The notes below the pieces were generated by a model, which searched no databases, was not told where the DNA came from, and saw only the letters and a list, made by a program, of their open reading frames with translations. A stretch of 64,000 bases of DNA from an uncultured Rhodospirillaceae bacterium (lineage in GTDB: Bacteria > Pseudomonadota > Alphaproteobacteria > Azospirillales > Azospirillaceae): the NCBI GenBank assembly GCA_937927415.1, contig CALBDS010000047.1:18286-82285 (forward strand), read 5' to 3'. This document shows, one piece after another, positions 34,249 to 42,730 of this stretch. The translations under genes and the position numbers were made by a program. Every line of letters starts with the position of its first letter. Position 1 is the stretch's first letter.

Positions 34249-34832
34249 TGACCGCCCGGCGGCACCCCTGGCTGCGCCGTGTTTTCACCCCACCGCTGAT
34301 GCTGGCGGCGGCGGCACTGGTTCTGTTCGAGGAACTGGCGTGGGACGCGCTTCAGCGGTTGGCCGGCTGGCTGGCCCGCCGCCCGCCCCTGTGCTGGGTG
34401 GAGCCGTGGGTCCGCGGGCTGGGGCCGTGGGGCACGCTGACGCTGTTCCTGATTCCCGCCGCGGGTCTTATCCCGGTGAAGCTGGCGGCAGTCTGGCTGA
34501 TTGGCTCCGGCCATCCGCTGGGCGGTCTGGCGGTTCTGCTGGCGGCCAAGGTCATCGGCACCGCCACCGCTGCCCACCTCTACGCCATCGGCAAGGACAA
34601 GCTGCTGTCCATCGGCTGGTTCGCCTGGGCGCACGGCAAGGCACTCGCCCTGCAGGCTCTGGTCCATGGCTGGCTGAACCGCCGGCCCTTGTGGGTGTGG
34701 GCGGTGGCGACCATCCGGCGGCTGGCGCGACGGCTGCGCGCTCTGCGCGGCGGCTGGCTCACCCGCCGCTGGCGCGCGGCACGGCGATGGGTGCGGGAAC
34801 CCCGTTCAGGGGGCGGGATGCCGCCCCGCTGA
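34248..34832 (+). CDS. Membrane protein of unknown function, coupled to the pentapeptide-repeat gene
   Basis: A 194-residue protein. Two to three hydrophobic segments (about residues 12-30, 60-80 and 84-105) are followed by a basic Arg/Trp-rich C-terminal half with HGWLNRRPLWVWAVATIRRL and a run of Arg-rich helices. The start ATG shares its A with the stop TGA of the pentapeptide gene. The final residues (EPRSGGGMPPR) and the stop are coded in a palindromic repeat. I do not recognise the family with confidence. Confidence 0.78.
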   Translation: MTARRHPWLRRVFTPPLMLAAAALVLFEELAWDALQRLAGWLARRPPLCWVEPWVRGLGPWGTLTLFLIPAAGLIPVKLAAVWLIGSGHPLGGLAVLLAAKVIGTATAAHLYAIGKDKLLSIGWFAWAHGKALALQALVHGWLNRRPLWVWAVATIRRLARRLRALRGGWLTRRWRAARRWVREPRSGGGMPPR

Positions 34833-34855
34833 TGCGGGGCGCCCTGTCCCGACAG
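34799..34855. repeat. Palindromic GC-rich intergenic repeat (family C-like variant)
   Basis: GGGGGCGG-GATG-CCGCCCC is followed by overlapping CCGCCCCGC-TGAT-GCGGGGCG. The start and stop of the elements sit across the end of the membrane protein gene. The resemblance to the two C copies is limited to the CCCCG head and the GGGGC/GCCCC hairpin. Confidence 0.45.
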
Positions 34856-34870
34856 ATCCCTGCCCCGCTC

Positions 34871-35347
34871 TTACCGCTTGAAGAAGAAGCGGTTGAAGAA
34901 GGCCGTCATCGGCCGCGGCGGCATCAGGTCGAAATCGTACCCGGTGCGGGCCAGGGTCTGGGCGTGGCCCGTATCGGCGTGGGTGGCGTCGTCGTGCGGG
35001 TCGCGGCGGCGCGGCAGAAAGGGCAGAACCTCCGCCGTCACCATCGGGATTGAATCCATCGACGGGGTGGACACCGCCACACGCTCCGCTTCCGCCTCGT
35101 CCTCGTCGGACGCGGTGTCCGTGGTGGCGGGGGCCGGGGTGACCATCACCGGAACCGCCACCGGCTCGGCCGGGCGCGGGCGGAAAACCGGCGCCATCAT
35201 GCCGCCGCTCAAACGGGCAAACGCCAGAGCCGGATTCATCAGCCGACGCTGTGCGGCATCGCTTTCCCCGAACGGCGAACCGCCCTCGGCATGGGCCAAA
35301 GCCTCGTTGATGCGTGCGAACGCCTCGATGTCCTTGATGTGGAGCAT
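34871..35347 (-). CDS. Hypothetical protein
   Basis: From the ATG at 35347 (AGGA nine bases upstream) the protein is 158 residues. It opens with LHIKDIEAFARINEALAHAE, then a Pro/Ala/Glu/Asp-rich middle, and ends in RPMTAFFNRFFFKR. No domain is recognised. Starts at 35398 (ATG) or at a GTG inside the MFS gene at 35476 are possible. The DNA between is AT-rich and looks like intergenic sequence, which favours the short form. Confidence 0.6.
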   Translation of the reverse strand: MLHIKDIEAFARINEALAHAEGGSPFGESDAAQRRLMNPALAFARLSGGMMAPVFRPRPAEPVAVPVMVTPAPATTDTASDEDEAEAERVAVSTPSMDSIPMVTAEVLPFLPRRRDPHDDATHADTGHAQTLARTGYDFDLMPPRPMTAFFNRFFFKR

Positions 35348-35459
35348 GGGCGGAGTTCCTGCGCTGAAGCCTTCCGGCCGGTCATCCTGATTGTGCATCG
35401 CAGCATTCGCATTTTCCAGTGAAAAAGACACCCTTTCTTTACCGATGAACTGTTGCAAT

Positions 35460-36731
35460 TTAACGATGGGGTTCACGAACCGTCAGCATCAGCGCGAAAC
35501 CGACGGCGAAAAACACCAGGATCGAGGCCATGCCCGCCCGCTGGCTGCCGAACGACGCGGTGGCCCAGCCCAGTGCTGCCGGGCCGATGAAGCCCGCCGC
35601 CTTGCCGGTCAGGCTGTAGAGGCCGAACATCTCCGCCGTCTGTCCCGGCGGCGACAGGCGCGCCATCAGCGACCGCCCCGCCGCCTGAGCCGGGCCGAAG
35701 CACAGCCCCAGCCCCATGGCCGCCCACCAGAACCACGCCTTGTCCTGGATCAGCAGCAGCACGGTGCCGGTGACGGCCAGACCGCCGACCGCCATCAGGA
35801 TGGTGGGCTTGGCGCCGATGCGGTCGTCGATCCAGGCGAACCCCACCGATCCCGCCCCGGCCACCACGTTGAGCGCGATGGCGAACAGCACGATCTCTTC
35901 AAAGCCCATGCCGAAGGTGCCGGCGGCGTAGATGCCGCCGAACGCCGTCAGCGTGTTGATGCCGTCGCGGTAAAAGGCGCTCGCCACCAGAAAGCGCGCG
36001 GCGTCGCGCAGGGTGCGCACATGGCGGAGCGTGGCCGCCACCTCCGCCAGCCCCTCGCGCACCGCCCGCAGCACCGGCACCCGGACGGCGGGGGATTCCG
36101 GCACCCAGCGGAACAGCGGCAGGGCGAACAGGGCGAACCACCCGGCCACCAGCAGCGCCGTGGCCCGCACATTCTCCTGCTGCCCGGTGCCCAGCCAGTG
36201 GGCGACCGGCGAATCGGCACGGACGAAACCGAACAGCGCCGCCACCAGACAGGCCAGCCCGCCGAAATAGCCCACGCCCCAGCCCCACCCCGACACCCGG
36301 CCCAGGTATGAGGGCGGGGCCACCGCGGGCAGCATGGCGTTGTAGAAGACGTTCGCCAGTTCGAACGCCACCGTTCCCACCGCCACCAGCCACAGGGCCA
36401 GGGGAACGAAGGCCGGGTCGGGCCGCACCCACCACAACCCGGCGGTGGTCAGCACGGTGACGGTGGTGGTGGCGGCCAGCCAGGGCTTGCGCCGTCCGGC
36501 GCGGTCGGCCACCGCCCCCAGCACCGGGCTGAGGATGGCGATGGCGACACCCGCCGCCGCCATGGCCGTGCTCCACGCCGCCGTACCGGCGACGGGATCG
36601 CCGGCCACCCCACGGGTGAAATAGACGGCGAAGACAAAGGTGGTGATGACCGTGTTGTAGGCCGAGTTGGCCCAGTCATACAGACACCATGCGGCGATGG
36701 CGCTGCGCGATGCCTGCAGACGTCCGGTCAT
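35460..36731 (-). CDS. MFS transporter, UMF1/Atg22-like family
   Basis: A 423-residue protein with 12 predicted membrane helices. The N-terminal motif WCLYDWANSAYNTVITTFVF is the signature of the UMF1/Atg22-type branch of the major facilitator superfamily. LGAVADRAGRRKPWL is the loop 2-3 motif. YNAMLPAVAPPSYLGRVSGWGWGVGYFGG and FGPAQAAGRSLMARLSPPGQ are further family blocks. The substrate is unknown. The gene begins 6 bases after the end of the Pat-like gene upstream, so both may share a transcript. Confidence 0.9.
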   Translation of the reverse strand: MTGRLQASRSAIAAWCLYDWANSAYNTVITTFVFAVYFTRGVAGDPVAGTAAWSTAMAAAGVAIAILSPVLGAVADRAGRRKPWLAATTTVTVLTTAGLWWVRPDPAFVPLALWLVAVGTVAFELANVFYNAMLPAVAPPSYLGRVSGWGWGVGYFGGLACLVAALFGFVRADSPVAHWLGTGQQENVRATALLVAGWFALFALPLFRWVPESPAVRVPVLRAVREGLAEVAATLRHVRTLRDAARFLVASAFYRDGINTLTAFGGIYAAGTFGMGFEEIVLFAIALNVVAGAGSVGFAWIDDRIGAKPTILMAVGGLAVTGTVLLLIQDKAWFWWAAMGLGLCFGPAQAAGRSLMARLSPPGQTAEMFGLYSLTGKAAGFIGPAALGWATASFGSQRAGMASILVFFAVGFALMLTVREPHR

Positions 36732-36737
36732 GAAGGG

Positions 36738-39425
36738 TCAGGCCCCCTTGGCCTTGTCCAGGTCGATGCGCACTTCCACCACGCCCGGCTCGTCCAGGTT
36801 TTCCTTCCGCACGAAACCCAGGGTGCGGCACATGGCGAGCATGTTGGTGTTTTCGCGCAGCACCTCGCCATACACCTCCTTGATACCGCGGGACCGGGCA
36901 TAGTCCAGGATCTTGTTCATCAGGATATAGCCCAGCCCCTGCCCCTTCATGTCCGAACGCACCATCACCGCGTATTCGGCGCGCAGGTTGTCGGGGTCGG
37001 CGGCGATGCGGACCACGCCGTACATGACCGTCTCGTTGCTCACATCGTCCGGCCCGACGGCGATCAGCCCCATTTCGCGGTCATAGTCGATCTGGGTCAG
37101 ACGGGCGGCGGCCTGGTGCGACAGCTTCTTCATCGGCGCGAAGAAGCGCAGGCGGATATCCTCCGGCGTCATGCGGGCGAACATGCCGTGCACCAGCGGT
37201 TCGTCTTCCGGCAGGATCGGGCGGACGAGGAACTGGCGGCCGTCCTTGATGCGGATCGGGTCTTCCAACGCCTTGGGATACGGGCGGATGGCCAGACGGT
37301 GGGCGCCGGGCCGCTCTGGCACCGCCACGCGGATGCTGGCGTCCAGCGCCATCACCCCGTCCTGGTCGGCCAGCAGCGGGTTGATGTCCAACTCCACGAT
37401 CTCGGGGAAATCGACGATCAGCTGCGACACCTGATTGAGGGTCAGGGCCACCGCCGGCAGATCCGCCGCCTGACGGGAGCGGTAGCCCTTCAGCCGCTTC
37501 CAGATGCGGGTGCGGGTCATCAGCTCCGACGCCAGCCGCATGTTGAGCGGCGGCAGGGCCAGGGCGTAATCCTCCACCACCTCCACGCCGATGCCGCCTT
37601 CGCCGAACAGGATCACCGGGCCGAACAGCGGGTTTTCCGTCATGCCGACGATCAGTTCATAGGCATCGGGGCGCACGGCCATTTCCTGCACCGTGAACCC
37701 CTCGATGCGGGCGTCGGGGGCGGCTTCCTGCACGCGGGCCAGCATGGCGTGGGCCTCTTCCAGCACCTCCTCGCCGCTGGTCAGGTGCAGCACCACCCCG
37801 CCCACGTCGGATTTGTGGGCGATGTCGGGGGACAGGATCTTCAGCGCCACCGGCCCGCCGATGGAATCGGCGGCCCGCGCCGCCTCCTCCGCGGTTTCGG
37901 CGCGGCGGGTTTCCACCACCGGAATGCCATAGGCGGCCAGCACCCTCTTGGCCTCGTACTCGGTCAGCCAGTCGCGCTTTTCGGCAATCGCCCGCGCGAT
38001 GGTCTTCTGCACGACGATGCGGTCCGGCTCGAAACTGTCGGGCACCGACGGCGGCGTTTCCATCAGCAGTTCCTGATTGCGCCGGTATTCCACCAGATGC
38101 ATGAAGGCCCGCACCGCATGGCTGGGCGTGTCATAGGTGGGAATGCGGTTGGCGGCGAACAGGCGCCGCGCCTCCACCGCCGATTCGTCGCCCAGCCAGC
38201 TTGTCAGCACCGGATGGCGGCTGGACTTGTTGGCGGCCAGGGTGTCCACCACGGCCTGCGCCGCGGCGGTGCTGTCGTTGACCGCCGAGGGACAGTTCAG
38301 CACCAGGATGGCGTCGTTCTGCCTGTCGTGCAGCAGGGCGTTCAGCGCGTCGGCATACCGCTTGGGCGTGGCGTCGCCGCCGATGCGCAGCGGGTTGCCG
38401 CGCTTGCCCCCCGCCCCCAGCGCGGTGTCGAGCGATTGGACCGTTTCCGGCGACAGGGTGGCCAGCGTGCCGCCCGACTGCACCAGCGCGTCGGTGGCCA
38501 TCACCCCCATGCCGCCGCCGTTGGTCAGGATCATCAGCCGGTCGCCGGTGATGGGAACCCCGGTCGCCAGCGTGCCCACCGCGTCGAACAGCTCTTCCAG
38601 CGTGCTGACGCGCAGGATGCCGGCGCGGCGGAAGGCGGCGTCATAGACCGCATCCTCCACCGCCAGGGCGCCGGTGTGGGACACCGCGGCCTCCGTCGCT
38701 TCGGCGCTGCGGCCGGCTTTGATGACGATGACCGGCTTCTGGCGGGCGGCGGAGCGGGCCGCCGACATGAACTTGCGCGCGTCGGTGATGGCTTCGATGT
38801 AGAGCAGGATGGCGCGGGCCGTGGGGTCGGCGGCCAGATAGTCCAGCAGGTCGCCGAAATCCACGTCGCCCTTGTCGCCCATGGAAATCAGGTGGGAGAA
38901 GCCGATCCCGCGCGCCGTCGCCCAATCGACGATGGAGGTCACCACCATCGACGACTGCGCCACCAGGGCGATGTCGCCCTTTTTCGGGGTGACGTGGCCG
39001 AAGCTGGCGTTCAGCCCCCGCCCCGGCACCATGGCGCCCAGGCTGTTCGGCCCCAGGACGCGCAGCACATGGGGCTTGGCCGCGTCCAGCGTGCGCTGGA
39101 GCAGATCCTTGGAAAAGCCCGAGGAGATGATGATCGCCGCCCGCGTGCCGCGGTTGCCCAACTGGTCGATGGTGGCCGGCACGGTTTCCGCCGGCGTGCA
39201 GATCACCGCCAGATCGGGGGTGATGGGCAGGTCGGCCACCGTCTTATAGGTCAAAACCCCTTCCACCGCGCGATCCTGGGCGTTGACCGGCAGGATCGGA
39301 CCGCTGAAGCCGGCGTTGAACAGGTTGCGGGCCACCACCGCGCCGATGGATTGCGGCTTGCGGCTGGCGCCGATCAACGTGATCGACGTTGGCTTGAACA
39401 TCTGATTGAGGTTACGAACGGTCAT
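36738..39425 (-). CDS. Pat-like protein: CoA ligase (NDP-forming)-like domains fused to GNAT acetyltransferase
   Basis: An 895-residue protein. It begins with a CoA-binding Rossmann domain (TLIGASRKPQSIGAVVARNLF; RVLGPNSLGAM). Succinyl-CoA-synthetase-like domains with DKGDVDFGDLLDYLA and NGGGMGVMATDAL follow, then an ATP-grasp domain (LKILSPDIAHKSDVGGV; GEGGIGVEVVEDYALALPPL). The C-terminal GNAT domain (from about 725) has VRSDMKGQGLGYILMNKIL as acetyl-CoA loop. Related Pat proteins acetylate acyl-CoA synthetases and other lysines. Some relatives make acetyl-CoA instead, and the catalytic His of the ligase was not located. A TATAAT promoter lies 160 bases upstream. Confidence 0.9.
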   Translation of the reverse strand: MTVRNLNQMFKPTSITLIGASRKPQSIGAVVARNLFNAGFSGPILPVNAQDRAVEGVLTYKTVADLPITPDLAVICTPAETVPATIDQLGNRGTRAAIIISSGFSKDLLQRTLDAAKPHVLRVLGPNSLGAMVPGRGLNASFGHVTPKKGDIALVAQSSMVVTSIVDWATARGIGFSHLISMGDKGDVDFGDLLDYLAADPTARAILLYIEAITDARKFMSAARSAARQKPVIVIKAGRSAEATEAAVSHTGALAVEDAVYDAAFRRAGILRVSTLEELFDAVGTLATGVPITGDRLMILTNGGGMGVMATDALVQSGGTLATLSPETVQSLDTALGAGGKRGNPLRIGGDATPKRYADALNALLHDRQNDAILVLNCPSAVNDSTAAAQAVVDTLAANKSSRHPVLTSWLGDESAVEARRLFAANRIPTYDTPSHAVRAFMHLVEYRRNQELLMETPPSVPDSFEPDRIVVQKTIARAIAEKRDWLTEYEAKRVLAAYGIPVVETRRAETAEEAARAADSIGGPVALKILSPDIAHKSDVGGVVLHLTSGEEVLEEAHAMLARVQEAAPDARIEGFTVQEMAVRPDAYELIVGMTENPLFGPVILFGEGGIGVEVVEDYALALPPLNMRLASELMTRTRIWKRLKGYRSRQAADLPAVALTLNQVSQLIVDFPEIVELDINPLLADQDGVMALDASIRVAVPERPGAHRLAIRPYPKALEDPIRIKDGRQFLVRPILPEDEPLVHGMFARMTPEDIRLRFFAPMKKLSHQAAARLTQIDYDREMGLIAVGPDDVSNETVMYGVVRIAADPDNLRAEYAVMVRSDMKGQGLGYILMNKILDYARSRGIKEVYGEVLRENTNMLAMCRTLGFVRKENLDEPGVVEVRIDLDKAKGA

Positions 39426-39587
39426 GTCAGGCTTCCGTGCTTGGCCCTGGCCGATGGGGGAAACGGGGTGAAAACGACGCAAGCTAGGGGTGAACCGGCA
39501 CGGTGCCGGCGTAAACGCGACGAAACGACGCTCATGTTGCGGTGCACCGTTGCCTCCGCACCGCGTCTGTTCCGTTTCGCAAGCGTA

Positions 39588-39615
39588 ATTATATGCTGCT
39601 GGGCTGACTGGTCAG
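39588..39615 (-). promoter_or_regulatory. Sigma-70-type promoter for the Pat-like gene
   Basis: Read on the minus strand, CTGACC (39615-39610) and a perfect TATAAT (39593-39588) are 16 bases apart. The -35 region overlaps a CTGAC-TG-GTCAG inverted repeat (39604-39615). The leader to the ATG at 39425 would be about 155 bases. By-eye call. Confidence 0.5.
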
Positions 39616-40160
39616 ACCAGACGCAGCGCCTCATGGTAAAGGGCCGCGGTTTCGGAATCAAAGGCGTAAAGGGCCACCCGCTCCACGGCCCCATCGCGGA
39701 CCAGCTCGTCCACCACCGTGGCGACGGCGATGCGGGCAGCCCGATCCTTGGGAAAGCCATAGATGCCGGTGCTGATGGCGGGAAAGGCCAGCGATGTGAT
39801 TCCCTGCCCCCGCGCCAGGACAAAGGCGGCGCGGTAGCAGCGTTCCAGCAGAACCGCTTCGTTCTGCCCGCCGCCCCGCCACACCGGGCCGACGGCGTGG
39901 ATGATCCACGGGGCCGGCAGGGCGTGGCCGCGGCTGAGGCGGCAGTCCCCGGTCGGGCAGCCGCCGATACGGTCCAGTTCGTCCTGCAGCGCCGGTCCCG
40001 CCGCGCGGTGGATGGCGCCGTCCACGCCGCCGCCGCGCTTGAGCGCGCTGTTGGCGGCGTTGACGACGGCCCCCACCATGGCCCGCGTGATGTCGCCCTG
40101 GACGACGGTCACGCGGGATGCGGCGGTGTGCCGACGGTCGTCCTTATCAGACGACGACAC
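39612..40160 (-). CDS. Macrodomain protein, O-acetyl-ADP-ribose deacetylase-like
   Basis: A macrodomain of about 170 residues. VVQGDITRAMVGAVVNAANS is the ADP-ribose adenine loop, followed by LKRGGGVDGAIHRAAGP. GHALPAPWIIHAVGPVW and SLAFPAISTGIYGFPKDRA form the phosphate and ribose loops. All are close to the MacroD/YmdB class, which removes acetyl from O-acetyl-ADP-ribose and ADP-ribose from proteins. No ATG precedes the domain. A GTG at 40160, inside the 3' end of ppa, is used, and another GTG at 40112 is possible. Overlap with ppa suggests a shared transcript. Confidence 0.88.
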   Translation of the reverse strand: MSSSDKDDRRHTAASRVTVVQGDITRAMVGAVVNAANSALKRGGGVDGAIHRAAGPALQDELDRIGGCPTGDCRLSRGHALPAPWIIHAVGPVWRGGGQNEAVLLERCYRAAFVLARGQGITSLAFPAISTGIYGFPKDRAARIAVATVVDELVRDGAVERVALYAFDSETAALYHEALRLV

Positions 40161-40704
40161 CCGGCTTGCCCTGGTTTTCGGCGTTGGCGCGCTCGATGCC
40201 TTCCTGGATGGCACGGGCGGCGTCCTCGGCATTGCCCCAGCCGGTGACCTTCACCCACTTGCCCTTTTCGAGATCCTTGTAGTGCTCGAAGAAGTGGGAG
40301 ATCTGCTCGGTCACGATGGACGGCAGGTCGGTGTAGTTGTTAACGTTCTCATAGAACGGGTGCAGCTTGCTGACCGGCACGGCCAGCAGCTTTTCGTCGG
40401 CGCCCGCTTCGTCTTCCATGAACAGCACGCCGATGGGGCGGGCGCGCAGGACCGAACCGGGGACCACCGGATGGCGGCCGACCACGCAGACATCCACCGG
40501 GTCGCCGTCGCCCGACAGGGTGTGCGGAATGAAGCCGTAGTTGCAGGGATAGTACATGGCCGTGTGCAGGAAGCGGTCAACGAACACCGCGCCCGATTCC
40601 TTATCGACTTCGTACTTCACCGGGTCGCCGCCCAGCGGGATTTCGATGACGACATTCACATCCCACGGGGGATTCTTCCCCACCGGAACCTTGCTCAGAT
40701 CCAT
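40147..40704 (-). CDS. ppa: Inorganic pyrophosphatase (family I)
   Basis: A 185-residue soluble pyrophosphatase. The conserved features are VVIEIPLGGDPVKYEVDK, YGFIPHTLSGDGDPVDV (the D-x-D-P-x-D metal site) and ENVNNYTDLP. It also has the C-terminal EHYKDLEKGKWVKV. It hydrolyses PPi to phosphate and drives PPi-releasing reactions such as aminoacyl-tRNA and acyl-CoA formation. The ATG at 40704 is the family-like start. Its 3' end overlaps the start of the macrodomain gene. Confidence 0.97.
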   Translation of the reverse strand: MDLSKVPVGKNPPWDVNVVIEIPLGGDPVKYEVDKESGAVFVDRFLHTAMYYPCNYGFIPHTLSGDGDPVDVCVVGRHPVVPGSVLRARPIGVLFMEDEAGADEKLLAVPVSKLHPFYENVNNYTDLPSIVTEQISHFFEHYKDLEKGKWVKVTGWGNAEDAARAIQEGIERANAENQGKPGVVV

Positions 40705-42661
40705 GAGAACGGTCCTTTGTCTGGCGTTACGCCTGATAACACGTTGCTGTGGCACCGGGACGGGCCGGTGCCGGTCGGGCCGGAGTTTAGGCGGAAACCC
40801 GCGACGAAACCAAGGTGCTTGCAACGGGGGTTGCCGACTTTCACGCAGATTTCACGCGCGAACCGTCAGTGGTCTGACCGCTTTCGCCCTTTTGGTTGCC
40901 GTTCCACCGGCGTTTGCGCTGGATTCGGGCGGAAACCATGACAGCGGGCCGGTCCACGCCATCGCCATGCACGGCACGCCCGCCTATCCCCCGGATTTCC
41001 CCGCCTTTTCCTATGTGAACCCCGATGCCCCCAAGGGCGGCACCCTGCGGCTGACGGTGACCGGCGGCTTCGACACCCTGAACCCCCATGTGGTGAAGGG
41101 GGTGCCGGCGGCGGGGCTGTCGTACGTCTTTGAAACCCTGATGGCGCGGTCGTGGGACGAGCCGTTTTCCCTCTATCCCCTGTTGGCCCGGCGGATTTCG
41201 GTGCCGCCGGACCGCTCCGTCCTCACCGTCTTTCTCGATCCCGCGGCCCGCTGGCACGACGGCACCCCCGTCACGGCCGACGACGTGCTGTTTTCCCTTC
41301 AGGTGCAGCGGGACCATGGAACGCCCAACCGACGGCAATATTACAGCATGGTTGCGTCAGCGGAACGGATCGACGCCGCCACCGTGCGCTTCACCTTCAC
41401 CCCCCAGGCGGACGGCACCTATGACCGCGAACTGCCGCTGCTGATGGGGCTGATGCCCATCCATCAAAAGGCATGGTGGCAGGGCCGCGATTTCAGCCGC
41501 ACCACGCTGGACCCGCCCATGGGCAGCGGCCCCTACCGCATCGAAACGGTGGAGCCGGGGCGGCGCATCACCTATGTCCGCGATCCCGGATACTGGGGGC
41601 GCGACCGGCCCACGCGGCGAGGGCTGTTCAACGCCGACCGGGTGGTCTTCGATTATTACCGGGACGAAACGATTTCCCTCCAGGCCTTCCTGGCGGGAGA
41701 GGCCGACGTGCGCCGCGAAAGCGACCCCGGCCGCTGGGCCGATGGCTACACCGGGCCGGCGCTGGCCGCCGGGCGGATCCTGCGCGAAGACCTGCCCCAC
41801 CGCCGCCCGGAAACGGCGCGCGGGCTGATCCTCAACACCCGCCGCCCGCTGTTCGCCGACCGGCGGGTGCGGGCGGCGCTCGGGCTGGCGGTGGATGCCG
41901 CGTGGATGAACCGGACCTTCTTCCACAACGCCCTGACCCGCACCGCCAGCTATTACCCCAACTCCGAACTCGCCGCCACCGACCTGCCCACGGGCCTGGA
42001 ACGGGCCGCGCTGGAGCCGCTGCGCCCGCTGCTGCCGCCGGAGGTATTCACGCATCCCTACACGCCCCCCGGCGGCGGCGACCGCGCGGCCCTGCGCGAT
42101 GCCTTCGCCCGGCTGACCGCGGCGGGGTGGCGGCTGAAAGGTGGACGGCTGGAGGATGGGGCGGGCCAGCCCTTCGCCTTCGAGATCCTGCTCGGCACCC
42201 CCGGCGACGAGCGGGAGGCGCAGGAGATTGCCCGCGGGCTGGGGCGGCTGGGCATCAGCGCCGCCGTGCGCACGGTGGACAGCGCGCAGTACCAGACACG
42301 GCTGGACAGTTACGATTTCGATACGACCATTCGCGGCTGGACCTCCTCCCTGTCGCCGGGGAACGAGCAACTTTATTATTTCGGTTCGGCGGCGGCGGAC
42401 ACGCCGGGCAGCCGCAACCTGCCCGGCATCCGCGACCCGGCGGTGGACGCGCTCGCCGCCTCCCTGGCCCACGCCGCCAGCCGCGAAGAACTGGTGGCGC
42501 GGGTGCGGGCGCTGGATCGGGTGCTGTTGTGGGGGGAGTATATGATCCCCCTGTTTCATGACACCGCCGACCATATGGCCCGCTGGTCCCATATTCACCG
42601 GCCCGATGTGACGCCGCTGTATGGGCCGGTGATTGATGCGTGGTGGGTGGGGGGGCGGTAG
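40703..42661 (+). CDS. YejA-like extracellular solute-binding protein (family 5), start codon unclear
   Basis: A peptide-type binding protein of about 600 residues after the signal peptide. The N-terminal mature block HAIAMHGTPAYPPDFPAFSY, VNPDAPKGGTLRLTVTGGFDTLNP, ETLMARSWDEPFSLYPLLA and VTADDVLFSLQVQ resemble YejA. The signal peptide (LTAFALLVAVPPAFA) starts near codon 58 of the listed frame. No ATG, GTG or TTG lies between 40703 and the hydrophobic core, so the real start is not clear. The ATG at 40703 overlaps the ppa start on the other strand. It could be a sequence or frame problem, or a rare start codon. No yejBEF genes follow. Confidence 0.75.
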   Translation: MRTVLCLALRLITRCCGTGTGRCRSGRSLGGNPRRNQGACNGGCRLSRRFHARTVSGLTAFALLVAVPPAFALDSGGNHDSGPVHAIAMHGTPAYPPDFPAFSYVNPDAPKGGTLRLTVTGGFDTLNPHVVKGVPAAGLSYVFETLMARSWDEPFSLYPLLARRISVPPDRSVLTVFLDPAARWHDGTPVTADDVLFSLQVQRDHGTPNRRQYYSMVASAERIDAATVRFTFTPQADGTYDRELPLLMGLMPIHQKAWWQGRDFSRTTLDPPMGSGPYRIETVEPGRRITYVRDPGYWGRDRPTRRGLFNADRVVFDYYRDETISLQAFLAGEADVRRESDPGRWADGYTGPALAAGRILREDLPHRRPETARGLILNTRRPLFADRRVRAALGLAVDAAWMNRTFFHNALTRTASYYPNSELAATDLPTGLERAALEPLRPLLPPEVFTHPYTPPGGGDRAALRDAFARLTAAGWRLKGGRLEDGAGQPFAFEILLGTPGDEREAQEIARGLGRLGISAAVRTVDSAQYQTRLDSYDFDTTIRGWTSSLSPGNEQLYYFGSAAADTPGSRNLPGIRDPAVDALAASLAHAASREELVARVRALDRVLLWGEYMIPLFHDTADHMARWSHIHRPDVTPLYGPVIDAWWVGGR

Positions 42662-42663
42662 CC

Positions 42664-42730
42664 CTGGTGTCGAGGGGATCCTCCCCTCGACGCTCCCCGA
42701 CAGGGGCGGCAGCCCCTGTACCCCTGGGGA
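42664..42730. repeat. Intergenic palindromic repeat, family A (copy 3, inverted)
   Basis: Two hairpins: GTCGAGGGGA-TCC-TCCCCTCGAC and ACAGGGGC-GGCA-GCCCCTGT, joined by GCTCCCCG. This is the reverse complement of the right part of the element at 48784, which holds the same two stems and spacer in reverse order. It lies between convergent yejA-like and hydrolase genes. Confidence 0.75.

Noticed and set aside
37116..40247. 1043-codon open frame on the plus strand opposite the Pat-like, macrodomain and ppa genes
   Set aside because: It reads the complement of three clear genes, is rich in His, Arg, Gly and Gln, and has no recognisable domain. In GC-rich DNA the antisense of a gene is often open.
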